Shown: positions 6,744 through 16,448 of the stretch, in pieces
How the letters are laid out: every line of letters begins with the position of its first letter
Position numbering within the stretch: position 1 is the stretch's first letter
Source of the DNA: Dechloromonas sp.
Lineage (GTDB): Bacteria; Pseudomonadota; Gammaproteobacteria; Burkholderiales; Rhodocyclaceae
DNA: 20,193 nucleotides
Assembly (NCBI GenBank): GCA_017302355.1
Contig: JAFLDQ010000055.1
Coordinates: 1-20,193 of the forward strand
Reading direction: 5' to 3'
The notes under the pieces: model-generated
Told to the model about the DNA's origin: nothing
Database searches by the model: none
The model's input: only the letters and a program-made list of their open reading frames with translations
Position numbers and translations under genes: made by a program

Positions 6744-9440
6744 ATGGACAAGCTTCCCGACCCGCGCTGGCGGACCGCCCTCGATCACAGCCGCTACCTG
6801 ACCAACCTGCTCGCCGCCCGGCCGATGTTGATCGACGAACTGGCGGGCGTGTGGACGACACCGCTCGCCGCCGGCCAGTTGCTGACCGCCCTGGAACCGC
6901 CGGCGACGGACGACGACGGCGTCAAGTCGCAGCTGCGCCGCCTGCGCCAGCGCGTGCTGGCGCACATCGCGCTGCGTGACCTGTGCGGCCTGGCGCCGCT
7001 GTCCGAAGTCGTCGAGAGCATGACGCTCCTCGCCGACGTTACCACCAATTTCGCGCTCGACCACTACCACCGCCAGCTCGCCGCCACCTACGGCGAACCG
7101 CTCGACAAGGCCGGCCGGCCGCAGCGCCTGCTGATCATCGGCATGGGCAAGCTGGGCGGGCGCGAGTTGAACGTGTCGTCCGACGTGGACTACATCTTCG
7201 TCTACCCCGAGGAGGGCGACAGCGCCGGGCCCAGGAGCATCGACAACCACGATTTCTTCACCCGCCTCGGCAAGCGGATCATTGCCGCCCTCGGCGAGAC
7301 CACCGGCGACGGCCAGGTGTTCCGCGTCGACATGCGCCTGCGCCCCAACGGCGATTCCGGCCCGCTGGTCTGCTCGCTCGATGCGCTGGAAAACTACTTC
7401 ATCACCCAGGGCCGCGAATGGGAGCGCTACGCCTGGATCAAGGGGCGCACGATGAACGCGGGCGCCAACCTGCAGCCGGAGTGGGTGACGGCGATGCAGA
7501 AGATCGCCCGCCCCTTCGTCTTCCGCAAGTACCTCGACTTCGGCGCGATCAACGCGATGCGCGACCTGCATGCGCAGATCCGCCGCGAGGTGGCGCGCCG
7601 CGACATGGCCGACCACGTCAAGCTCGGCCCCGGCGGCATCCGCGAGATCGAGTTCATCGCCCAGGTCTTCCAGCTCATCCGCGGCGGACGCGACCCGGCG
7701 CTGCAGGTGCGCCCGACGCTGGAGGTCCTCGCGCTGCTGGCGCAACGCCAGCTGATTCCCGCCGCCGCCGAGGACGAACTGCGCGCCGCCTACCTCTTTC
7801 TGCGCCGCCTCGAACACCGCCTGCAGTACATCGAGGACCGCCAGACCCACATGCTGCCGGCAAGTCCGGCCGACCGCGCAAGCGTCGCCCGCAGCATGGA
7901 CTTTCCCGACTGGCCGGCGCTGCTGGCCGTGCTCAACGACCACCGCGACAAGGTCAGCCGCCATTTCGAGGAAGTCTTTTCCGACCCGGAAGCAGGCGAA
8001 CACCCCCTTACCGGACTCTGGCTGGGCCAGATCGACGACGACAGCGCGCTCGAGTCGCTCGGCGAACTCGGCTTTCGTCAACCGCGCGAAGCCGTTTCCC
8101 GCCTCGCCGCGTTGCGCGCTTCCAGCCGCTACGCGCAGCTCGCGTTATCCAACCGCTCGCGCCTCGACGCCATCGGGCCGCGGCTGATCGAGGCGGCGGC
8201 AACGACTCCCGACCCCGACACGACACTCGCCCGCTGCCTGGATTTCGTCGAAACCGTCAGCCGCCGCGGCGCCTACCTGGCTCTGCTGCAGCAGTACCCG
8301 ATGGCGCTGCGCCGTGTCGCCGACATGGTCTGCGCGTCGTCATGGGCCGCCGAATACCTCCGGCGCCACCCGCTGCTCCTCGACGAACTCCTCGATCCGC
8401 GCCTCTACGACATTGCGACCGACTGGGCCGCCTTCCGCGAGAATCTCCGGCACAACCTGGCCAGCCATGCCGGCGACACCGAACGCGAAATGGACATCCT
8501 GCGCGAAATGCACCATGCGCAGATCTTCCGCCTGCTGGCCCAGGATCTCGCCGGTCTGCAGACCATCGAGAAGCTTTCCGACCACCTGACCGAACTGGCC
8601 GACACCATCGTTCAGGAAACGCTGCCGCTGGTCTGGAGCAAGCTCAGGAACCGCCATTGCGAAACGCCCAGGTTCGCCGTCATCGGTTACGGCAAGCTCG
8701 GCGGCAAGGAGCTCGGCTACGCCTCCGACCTCGATCTCGTCTACCTCTACGACGACCCCGACCCGGAGGCCGGGGAGAACTACGCCCGCCTCGGCCAGCG
8801 CCTCAACACCTGGCTGGCCAGCCAGACCTCGGCCGGCATCCTCTTCGAGACCGACCTCCGCCTGCGTCCCAACGGCGATTCCGGCCTGCTCGCCGTCTCG
8901 GTCGACTCCTTCCGCAACTACCAGCTCAAACACGCCTGGGTCTGGGAGCACCAGGCGCTGACCCGCGCCCGCTTCTGCGCCGGCGACCCGGCGGTCGGCG
9001 CCCGCTTCGAGGAAATCCGCTGCGAAATCCTCTGCCAGCCGCGCGACCTGGCCAGGCTGCGCGAGGAAGTCGTCGCCATGCGCCGGAAGATGCTCGACGC
9101 GCACGCCTCGGCCAGCGCCAGCGAGTTCAACCTAAAGCACGATCCCGGCGGCATCATCGACGTCGAGTTCATCGTCCAGTACCTGGTGCTCGGCCACGCC
9201 CATCGCCATCGCCGGCTGACCGGCAACCTCGGCAACATCGCCCTGCTGCGCATCGCCGCCGAGCTTGGCCTGATCCCTGCCGACCAGGCGACCGCCGCCG
9301 GCGACGCCTATCGCGAATACCGCCGCCTGCAACATGCCAAGCGCCTCAGCGCCAACCCCCGGGGCCGTGTCGACCGGGACGGCGTCGCCAGGCGGATTGC
9401 CGCGGTCAACGTGCTGTGGCAGACCGTTTTCGGCGCATAG
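6744..9440 (+). CDS. glnE: Bifunctional glutamine synthetase adenylyltransferase / deadenylylase
   Basis: This 898-residue protein controls glutamine synthetase by adding AMP to it or removing it, in response to PII and glutamine. Both nucleotidyltransferase halves are intact. The N-terminal deadenylylase half carries GMGKLGGRELNVSSDVDY at residues 133-150 and the RVDMRLRPNGDSG motif near 194-206. The C-terminal adenylylase half carries GYGKLGGKELGYASDLDL at 648-665 and a matching DLRLRPNGDSG near 704-714. GGIREIEFIAQ (about 297-307) and GGIIDVEFIVQ (about 802-812) are the paired helical motifs that follow each catalytic domain. The length is slightly under the roughly 946 of E. coli GlnE. 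The ATG was chosen because it fits the family N-terminus and the predicted promoter. The frame stays open further upstream, but only antisense to yhdP. The ribosome site is weak. Confidence 0.96.
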   Translation: MDKLPDPRWRTALDHSRYLTNLLAARPMLIDELAGVWTTPLAAGQLLTALEPPATDDDGVKSQLRRLRQRVLAHIALRDLCGLAPLSEVVESMTLLADVTTNFALDHYHRQLAATYGEPLDKAGRPQRLLIIGMGKLGGRELNVSSDVDYIFVYPEEGDSAGPRSIDNHDFFTRLGKRIIAALGETTGDGQVFRVDMRLRPNGDSGPLVCSLDALENYFITQGREWERYAWIKGRTMNAGANLQPEWVTAMQKIARPFVFRKYLDFGAINAMRDLHAQIRREVARRDMADHVKLGPGGIREIEFIAQVFQLIRGGRDPALQVRPTLEVLALLAQRQLIPAAAEDELRAAYLFLRRLEHRLQYIEDRQTHMLPASPADRASVARSMDFPDWPALLAVLNDHRDKVSRHFEEVFSDPEAGEHPLTGLWLGQIDDDSALESLGELGFRQPREAVSRLAALRASSRYAQLALSNRSRLDAIGPRLIEAAATTPDPDTTLARCLDFVETVSRRGAYLALLQQYPMALRRVADMVCASSWAAEYLRRHPLLLDELLDPRLYDIATDWAAFRENLRHNLASHAGDTEREMDILREMHHAQIFRLLAQDLAGLQTIEKLSDHLTELADTIVQETLPLVWSKLRNRHCETPRFAVIGYGKLGGKELGYASDLDLVYLYDDPDPEAGENYARLGQRLNTWLASQTSAGILFETDLRLRPNGDSGLLAVSVDSFRNYQLKHAWVWEHQALTRARFCAGDPAVGARFEEIRCEILCQPRDLARLREEVVAMRRKMLDAHASASASEFNLKHDPGGIIDVEFIVQYLVLGHAHRHRRLTGNLGNIALLRIAAELGLIPADQATAAGDAYREYRRLQHAKRLSANPRGRVDRDGVARRIAAVNVLWQTVFGA

Positions 9441-9448
9441 CCGGGAAT

Positions 9449-9467
9449 CGCCCGTCCGTTGCGGGCG
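9449..9467 (+). terminator. Weak terminator-like hairpin after glnE
   Basis: CGCCCG (9449-9454) pairs with CGGGCG (9462-9467) across a 7-base loop. A short, interrupted T-rich stretch (TTGCTTT) follows. It starts 9 bases after the glnE stop. The stem is short, so termination is likely partial, and the downstream RNase gene may be read through from glnE. Confidence 0.4.
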
Positions 9468-9520
9468 TTGCTTTCCCGCTGCGCAAGGTTCATGCTTGGC
9501 CGGAACAGGAGGAAACGGGC

Positions 9521-10933
9521 ATGCGTCTGGGCATATTCGGGGCAGCCGGCGAGGTGACCGGTTCGTGCACGCTGGTGGAGACCGGAGAGACCCGCTTTCT
9601 GGTCGACTGCGGGATGTTTCAGGGTGGGCCGGAAGCGCGCGGCAAGAACCTGCGGGCGCTGGATTTCGGCTGCAACGTCCGCGAAATCGATTTCGTCCTC
9701 CTCACCCATGCCCACATCGACCATTCCGGACTGCTGCCGCGACTCGCCGTGCTCGGCTTCCGCGGGCCGGTCTATGCGACGCCGGCAACCATCGCGCTGC
9801 TCGAGGTGCTCTTGCCGGACAGCGCGCACATCCAGGAAAAGGAATCCGAGTGGCAGTTGCGCCACCGCCACCGCCGCGGCAGGAGCGAACGCGGCATCCC
9901 GGCGCCGCTGTACACGGTGGCCGAGGCGCTATCGGCGCTCAAGCTGCTGCGGCCCGTCGCCTACCGCGAGACGCTTGCTGCGGCGGAAGCGGTCACGGTC
10001 CGCTTCCATGACGCCGGTCACATTCTCGGTTCGGCCTGGCTGGAGGTGACGGCCGGCGGCGCCGCCCGCCCGCACCGGCTGGTCTTCTCCGGCGACCTCG
10101 GCATGCCCGGCCGGCCGGTGCTGTGCGACCCGGAAATGGTCGTCCCGGAAGCCGACCTGCTGCTGATCGAATCCACCTACGGCGACCGCCAGCACCGCTC
10201 GCTGGCGGAAACCGAGGAGGAAATCGTCGCCGCCTTCGAGCGCACCCACGCCGCGCATGGCAACCTGATCATTCCCTCGTTCGCCGTCGGCCGCACCCAG
10301 GAAATCATCTACCTGCTGGCCGGCCTGGTGCGCCGCCAGCGCCTCGCGCCGCTCAAGGTCTATGTCGACTCGCCGATGGCCAACGCGGCGACGCGGATCA
10401 CGCTGGCGCATCCGGAATTGCTCGATCCCGAAACCCGCGACCTGATCGCCTGGCAACAGGCGCATCCGGAGCAGATGAAACTCGAGTTCGTCGCCGATGC
10501 CGAGCGCTCCAAGGCGCTGAACGGGATCCGCAGCGGCGCCGTGATCATTTCGGCCAGCGGCATGTGCGAGGCCGGACGGATCAAGTACCACCTGCGCGAA
10601 AACCTGCCGCGTAGCGAATGCAGCATCCTGATCGCCGGCTTCCAGGCGGCGGGCACGCTCGGCCGGCGGCTGGTCGACGGGGCGCGGCTGGTCCGCATCT
10701 TCGGTGAACCGGTTCCGGTCAGGGCGCGCATCTACACCGTCGGCGGGCTGTCGGCACACGCCGACCAGGCGGCGCTCCTCGGCTGGCTGCGCGGCTTCCG
10801 CACGCCGCCGCGGCAGACCTTCGTCGTCCATGGCGAGGCGGCGGCCTCCGCCAGCTTCGCCGCGGCGATCCACGACCAGCTGGGCTGGCCCGGCGTCCGG
10901 CTGCCGCGCCCTAGCGAGCAGGTGACCATCTGA
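9521..10933 (+). CDS. Beta-CASP metallo-beta-lactamase-fold ribonuclease / RNA-processing hydrolase
   Basis: This is a 470-residue cytoplasmic MBL-fold protein of the beta-CASP type. The metal site motif THAHIDHSG is at residues 62-70. Further metal ligands are in FHDAGHILGSAW and FSGDLGMPGRP. The beta-CASP insert begins around LLIESTYGDR and includes PSFAVGRTQE and VYVDSPMA. The C-terminal RMMBL-type motifs are GGLSAHADQ and the terminal FVVHGE. This architecture is that of CPSF73/RNase J-like nucleases, which cleave or trim RNA. The cellular substrate is unknown for this short proteobacterial group. The start ATG is set by AGGAGG (9507-9512), 8 bases upstream. The gene converges with glpK and has no functional neighbour that explains its role. 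Confidence 0.9.
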   Translation: MRLGIFGAAGEVTGSCTLVETGETRFLVDCGMFQGGPEARGKNLRALDFGCNVREIDFVLLTHAHIDHSGLLPRLAVLGFRGPVYATPATIALLEVLLPDSAHIQEKESEWQLRHRHRRGRSERGIPAPLYTVAEALSALKLLRPVAYRETLAAAEAVTVRFHDAGHILGSAWLEVTAGGAARPHRLVFSGDLGMPGRPVLCDPEMVVPEADLLLIESTYGDRQHRSLAETEEEIVAAFERTHAAHGNLIIPSFAVGRTQEIIYLLAGLVRRQRLAPLKVYVDSPMANAATRITLAHPELLDPETRDLIAWQQAHPEQMKLEFVADAERSKALNGIRSGAVIISASGMCEAGRIKYHLRENLPRSECSILIAGFQAAGTLGRRLVDGARLVRIFGEPVPVRARIYTVGGLSAHADQAALLGWLRGFRTPPRQTFVVHGEAAASASFAAAIHDQLGWPGVRLPRPSEQVTI

Positions 10934-10957
10934 CGCGCGGCATCCGCCGTGCCCGCA

Positions 10958-10969
10958 GGCCAGCTGGCC
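10958..10969. repeat. 12-bp perfect palindrome
   Basis: GGCCAGCTGGCC lies 25 bases after the RNase gene stop. It could be a dyad binding site or chance in high-GC DNA. It has no T-run, so it is not read as a terminator. Confidence 0.3.
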
Positions 10970-10985
10970 GTGCCGTCGACCGTTC

Positions 10986-11087
10986 ATTCCATTTTCAGGT
11001 CAATTGTGACGCGAAGACGAGCCGCCGACAGTGCAAGCAGCGCGGCAGGGCGAAGTCGACAAAGTCCCGGTTGGCATGAAAATGGAA

Positions 11088-11088
<1 letters not shown>
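10986..11088. repeat. 103-base imperfect inverted-repeat element between convergent genes
   Basis: The arms 10986-11010 and 11064-11088 match at 20 of 25 positions when inverted. The outer 12 bases (ATTCCATTTTCA) are perfect, and both arms are unusually AT-rich for this genome. Three of the five differences become G-U pairs in plus-strand RNA, so 23 of 25 positions could pair in a transcript of that sense. Inside are a short stem (GCCGC at 11021-11025 with GCGGC at 11042-11046) and a near-perfect direct repeat (GCGAAGACGA at 11011, GCGAAGTCGA at 11050). The right arm ends on the first base of the glpK stop codon. It may be a two-way transcript-end structure, a small RNA or a mobile palindromic element remnant. 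Confidence 0.6.
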
Positions 11089-12581
<1,493 letters not shown>

Positions 12582-12748
12582 GGGTTCCTTCCCGTTCGTC
12601 CCGGTTCGTTGCGATGGACGCATTATTCACCAGAGAGGTCGCGCGCGGTCGACCGCCGCCGGTCGCCCCGCTCTTCGCGGCCGCCGCGCAAACACGAAAC
12701 GATGCACATTGTTACATTCCCGCCAAACAGTCGCGGCTGGCGCAACGC

Positions 12749-12754
12749 TAGAAT
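12749..12754 (+). promoter_or_regulatory. Possible -10 box for the TerB-DUF697 gene
   Basis: TAGAAT lies 34 bases before the ATG at 12789. No convincing -35 box is found 16-18 bases upstream, so this is tentative. The remainder of the 12582-12788 divergent gap shows no other clear site. Confidence 0.3.
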
Positions 12755-12788
12755 GCACCTTGTTCGCCCGCTCACTGGATAAGAACTC

Positions 12789-13733
12789 ATGAAACCCGAC
12801 AACGCCATTCTTGCCATCAGCCTGTTCGCCGCCTTCGCCGATGGCAGCAACGACGACCGCGAGCGCGAACATGTTCGCCGTTTCGCCGAAACCATGGGGG
12901 CCGACGCACCCGATCTGCCGCGGCTCTACCAGGACATCCTGCTGAAGCGCATCACGCTGGCCGATGCCGCCGGGGCGCTCGCCGGCCTCGGGCAACGCCA
13001 GTTCGCCTATGAAATGGCGGTCTGCGTCTGCGACGCCGATGGCGTGCAGGGCAGCAGCGAGAAACAGTTCCTCGCCGAACTGAAGACCCTGCTCGGCCTC
13101 GCCGACGACGCGCCAAGCGCCGAAGCGGAGCTTCAGGCCGATACGCTGGCCGCAAGCGCCGCCACCTCGCTGCCGCCCTCCGGCCCGGCGGTCACGGCCG
13201 CTGCTGGGGTCGACGACACGGAACTCGACAAATCCATCCTGAACCACGCCATCCTCAACGGCGCGCTCGAACTGCTGCCACAGTCGTGGGCCTCGGTCGC
13301 CATCATCCCGCTGCAGATCAAGATGGTCTATGGCATCGGCAAGGCGCATGGTCACGAGCTCGACCAGGGGCACATCCGGGAGTTTCTCGCGACCGTCGGC
13401 GTCGGCCTGACCTCGCAATACCTCGAACAGTTCGGTCGCAAGCTGCTCGGCGGCCTGCTCGGCAAGGTCGCCGGCAAGACCGTCGGCAGGATCGGCAGCG
13501 CGGCCACCGGCATCGCCTTTTCCTTCGCCAGCACCTATGCCCTCGGCCAGGTTGCCAAACGCTACTATGCGGGCGGCCGCCAGATGAGCACGCAGTTGTT
13601 GCAGGAGAGTTTCCAGAACCTGCTCGGCCCGGCCAAGCAATTGCAGAGCCAGTATCTGCCGCAGATCCAGCAGAAGGCCAAAACGCTCGACGCCGGTCAG
13701 ATCATGGCCATGGTTGGTGGCAAGGGTCTCTGA
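12789..13733 (+). CDS. TerB-like domain fused to DUF697 (YcjF-like) protein, function unknown
   Basis: This is a 314-residue protein in three parts. Residues about 5-105 look like a TerB/DjlA-type helical domain, with the paired acidic motifs FADGSNDDREREHV (16-29) and CDADGVQGSSEKQF (81-94). Residues about 106-145 are an Ala/Pro-rich linker. Residues about 147-260 resemble DUF697: IIPLQIKMVYGIGKAHGHEL (172-191), then glycine-rich helices (LLGGLLGKVAGKTVGRIGSA) that could insert in or lie on the membrane, then ASTYALGQVAKRYYAGG. A Gln-rich helical tail follows. DUF697 occurs in YcjF and near small GTPases. TerB occurs in stress and membrane-associated systems. The specific role is unknown. 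A second TerB protein follows 139 bases later, suggesting a linked pair. The ribosome site before the ATG is weak. Confidence 0.8.
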   Translation: MKPDNAILAISLFAAFADGSNDDREREHVRRFAETMGADAPDLPRLYQDILLKRITLADAAGALAGLGQRQFAYEMAVCVCDADGVQGSSEKQFLAELKTLLGLADDAPSAEAELQADTLAASAATSLPPSGPAVTAAAGVDDTELDKSILNHAILNGALELLPQSWASVAIIPLQIKMVYGIGKAHGHELDQGHIREFLATVGVGLTSQYLEQFGRKLLGGLLGKVAGKTVGRIGSAATGIAFSFASTYALGQVAKRYYAGGRQMSTQLLQESFQNLLGPAKQLQSQYLPQIQQKAKTLDAGQIMAMVGGKGL

Positions 13734-13872
13734 GATCGCCGGCCCGAGCTTTCGTCCATCGCCCGCGAGCGCAAGAACTCCATTCCGATCAAACCCTTCG
13801 CGGACAGCCTGGTGTGAACGTCCGCGCCGCCACCCGGCAAGTCACGACCACCCACAGCAAAGGAAAACCGTC

Positions 13873-14334
13873 ATGCGCAACTATCCTTCCGACAGCCCGC
13901 AGGCCATGGCCCGCCTGGTCGTGCTGGCCTTGCTGGCGGACGGAATCCTCGACACCCGCGAGCTCGACCTGGTCGACGACCGGCGGACCATGGCCAGCCT
14001 CGGCCTCGATGCGGCGAGCTTCGACGATGTCTTCTACGCCTTCTGCGCCGACATGCTGCGCACCGGGCAGCGCATGACTTCCGAGCGCCTCGACCTCGAT
14101 GCCGACACCATCGACCGCATGCTCGACGAAGTCCGCAATCCTCTCCTGCGCAAGAAGACGCTGCGCGCGATGGTGGAGATCGCTCATGCCGACCACCATC
14201 TCGCCGGCGGCGAGGCGGCGCTGATCGACCAGGCGATGAAGCGCTGGGCGATCGGCCCGGATCGGTCCCCGGTGGCGATGGCGGGCGCCCGCCGCCTCGC
14301 GCCGCACAACCTGGCGCAAGGCCTTCACGCCTGA
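13873..14334 (+). CDS. Small TerB-like protein
   Basis: This 153-residue, mostly helical protein has no signal peptide. It has the two acidic TerB-type motifs: LLADGILDTREL (residues 20-31) and IAHADHHLAGGEAALID (103-119). They are spaced as in TerB/DjlA-like domains, whose acidic residues can bind divalent metal. The ATG has AAGGA 8 bases upstream. An upstream extension of the frame lacks a ribosome site and does not look like TerB. The gene is co-directional with the TerB-DUF697 gene and probably related in function. Despite the family name, nothing here links it to tellurite. Function is unknown. Confidence 0.78.
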   Translation: MRNYPSDSPQAMARLVVLALLADGILDTRELDLVDDRRTMASLGLDAASFDDVFYAFCADMLRTGQRMTSERLDLDADTIDRMLDEVRNPLLRKKTLRAMVEIAHADHHLAGGEAALIDQAMKRWAIGPDRSPVAMAGARRLAPHNLAQGLHA

Positions 14335-14349
14335 CAGGCGACCCGCCTG
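14335..14349 (+). terminator. Small hairpin directly after the TerB gene stop
   Basis: CAGGCG and CGCCTG form a 6-bp stem with a 3-base loop immediately after the TGA. No T-run follows, so any termination would be weak. The rest of the 14335-14525 gap is GC-rich, with only the TAAGAT box at its end. Confidence 0.22.
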
Positions 14350-14492
14350 GCAACGGGCCGGTCCTCCATCCGGGCCGCCATGCTCGGTCGCACGGCGCGC
14401 GCCGGCGCGTGATCGGGGGCCGCCGCGAATCCTGCGCAGACGACACGGGCAGCACGAAGCGGCAATACGTCATCGGGGAGAGGCCGATCTGC

Positions 14493-14498
14493 TAAGAT
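14493..14498 (+). promoter_or_regulatory. Possible -10 box for yoaA
   Basis: TAAGAT lies 27 bases before the proposed TTG start. A good -35 is not seen. If used, the leader would be about 20 bases. Confidence 0.3.
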
Positions 14499-14525
14499 TC
14501 GCCCGGACCTTTCAGGCGCCCCCAC

Positions 14526-16448
14526 TTGTCCTCCCTCCAGGAAACCTTCTCTCCCGACGGCCCGCTGGCGCGGGCCATCACCGGCTACCGCGTGCGCGCG
14601 CAACAGGTCGACATGGCCGAGCGCATCGCCACGGCGATCCATGGTTGTTCGGTCTTCATCGCCGAGGCGGGCACCGGCACCGGCAAGACCTTCGCCTACC
14701 TGGTGCCGGCGCTGCAATCGGGCGGCAAGGTCATCGTTTCGACCGGCACCAAGACCCTGCAGGACCAGTTGTTCAACAAGGACCTGCCGATGGTGCGCGA
14801 GGCGCTCAAGGCGCCGGTCCGCATCGCGCTGCTCAAGGGGCGCGCCAACTATGTCTGCCCCTACCATCTGCGGCGGGCGCTGGCCGATGGCCGCTTCCTG
14901 ACCCGCGACGACGCCGCCGACGCGCGCCGCATCTCGGTTTTCGCAAAGATCACGCACAGCGGCGACAAGGCCGAATGCCTCGATGTCCCGGAAAACTCGC
15001 CGGTCTGGAACCACGCCACCTCGACGCGCGAAAACTGCCTCGGTCAGGACTGCCCCGACTACCGGGGCTGCTTCGTCATGCAGGCGCGACGCGAGGCGAT
15101 GGCCGCCGATCTCGTGGTGGTCAATCATCACCTCTTCTTCGCCGACCTGATGCTGCGCGACGAGGGCATGGCCGAGCTGCTGCCGGCCTGCAACACGGTC
15201 ATCTTCGACGAGGCGCACCAGTTGCCGGAGGTCGCCACGCTGTTCTTCGGCGACACCATATCGACCGCGCAGGTTCTCGACCTGGCGCGCGACGCGCGCT
15301 CCGAAGGGCTGGCCAATGCCCGTGACTGCCTCGAACTGCAAACCGGCAGCCGCCAGATCGAAAAGGTCGCCAGGGATCTGCGGCTGGCCGTCGGCGTCGA
15401 CGGCGGGCGCTTCGCCTGCGGTCAACTGCTCGAAAAGCCCGAATTTGCCCCGGCCCTGACGGCGCTGGAAGAAGAGATGGGCAGGTTTGCCGCCATCCTG
15501 GAAAGCCAGGCGCAGCGCGCCGAAGGGCTGGAAAAATGCTGGCAACGGGCGCTCGAACTGACGGAGCGCCTCGGCGAATGGCAGAAGGCCAGCGACGGCA
15601 CCGTACGCTGGGGCGAAGCCTACACCCAGTCGCTGCAGCTGAACTCGACGCCGCTCGATGTCGCCGAGATCTTCCGGAAGCAGATGGGCGGCCACCCGCG
15701 CGCCTGGATCTTCACTTCGGCGACGCTCGCCGTGCAGGGCAGGTTCCAGCACTACTGCAGCGAACTCGGTCTCGGCGAGCCGGAGACGGCGTGCTGGGAC
15801 AGTCCCTTCGATTACGCACGGCAGGCGGTGCTCTATGCGCCGCTCGGCATGCCCGAGCCCAACTCCTTCGGGTACACCGACGCCGTCGTCGACGCCGCGT
15901 TTCCGGCGCTGCTCGCTGCGGGCGGCCGCGCCTTCTTCCTGTGCACCAGCCTGCGGGCGATGCGCCGCACCCACGAGCTGCTCAAGGCGCGGCTGGAGGA
16001 CGAGGGTCACGCCCTGCCGCTGCTGCTGCAGGGCGAGGGCAGCAAGAACGATCTGCTGCAGCGCTTCCGCCACCTCGGCAACGCCGTTCTCGTCGGCAGC
16101 CAGAGTTTCTGGGAGGGAGTCGACGTGCGGGGTGAGGCGCTGTCGCTGGTGGTCATCGACAAGATCCCGTTCGCGCCGCCCGACGACCCGGTGCTCGCGG
16201 CGCGCATCGAGCAGATGCGGCAGCACGGACGCAACCCCTTCATGGAATACCAGCTGCCGCGCGCGGTGATCAACGTCAAGCAGGGCGCCGGCCGGCTGAT
16301 CCGCGACGAAACCGACCGCGGCGTGCTGATGATCTGCGACCCGCGACTTCTGTCGAAACCCTATGGCCGGCGCGTCTGGCAAAGCCTGCCGCCGATGAAG
16401 CGGACCAGGGAACTCTCCGAAGTGATCGATTTTCTTGCGGGCCGATGA
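14526..16448 (+). CDS. yoaA: YoaA/DinG-family ATP-dependent DNA helicase with Fe-S cluster
   Basis: This 640-residue superfamily 2 (XPD-like) helicase moves 5' to 3' and repairs stalled or damaged DNA. E. coli YoaA works with the HolC (chi) clamp-loader subunit. Walker A is EAGTGTGKT (residues 47-55) and the DEAH box is IFDEAH (226-231). Four cysteines positioned for an Fe-S cluster are Cys111, Cys171, Cys176 and Cys182. The C-terminal helicase motifs are SQSFWEGVDVRG and QGAGRLIRDETDRG. Length and the C-terminal YGRRVWQSLPP segment fit YoaA better than the longer DinG. The start is TTG at 14526. It is the only start codon before the conserved N-terminus, since the next Met is at residue 30, inside the domain. 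Its ribosome site is poor. The stop overlaps the next gene by 4 bases (ATGA), implying coupled translation. Confidence 0.92.
   Translation: MSSLQETFSPDGPLARAITGYRVRAQQVDMAERIATAIHGCSVFIAEAGTGTGKTFAYLVPALQSGGKVIVSTGTKTLQDQLFNKDLPMVREALKAPVRIALLKGRANYVCPYHLRRALADGRFLTRDDAADARRISVFAKITHSGDKAECLDVPENSPVWNHATSTRENCLGQDCPDYRGCFVMQARREAMAADLVVVNHHLFFADLMLRDEGMAELLPACNTVIFDEAHQLPEVATLFFGDTISTAQVLDLARDARSEGLANARDCLELQTGSRQIEKVARDLRLAVGVDGGRFACGQLLEKPEFAPALTALEEEMGRFAAILESQAQRAEGLEKCWQRALELTERLGEWQKASDGTVRWGEAYTQSLQLNSTPLDVAEIFRKQMGGHPRAWIFTSATLAVQGRFQHYCSELGLGEPETACWDSPFDYARQAVLYAPLGMPEPNSFGYTDAVVDAAFPALLAAGGRAFFLCTSLRAMRRTHELLKARLEDEGHALPLLLQGEGSKNDLLQRFRHLGNAVLVGSQSFWEGVDVRGEALSLVVIDKIPFAPPDDPVLAARIEQMRQHGRNPFMEYQLPRAVINVKQGAGRLIRDETDRGVLMICDPRLLSKPYGRRVWQSLPPMKRTRELSEVIDFLAGR

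Noticed and set aside
6983..9520. A long Arg/Pro-rich frame inside glnE that continues into the RNase gene
   Set aside because: It is the shifted frame of glnE. Only the part from 9521 onward, with its own ribosome site, is real.
12627..13640. A 337-codon minus-strand frame opposite the TerB-DUF697 gene
   Set aside because: Antisense artefact. The plus-strand product shows coherent TerB and DUF697 motifs.
14393..14404. 12-bp palindrome CGGCGCGCGCCG before yoaA
   Set aside because: It is pure GC, alternating sequence in a GC-rich gap and easily arises by chance. No repeat or T-run supports a function.
14325..16382. A 685-codon minus-strand frame opposite yoaA
   Set aside because: Antisense artefact of a gene with complete helicase motifs.
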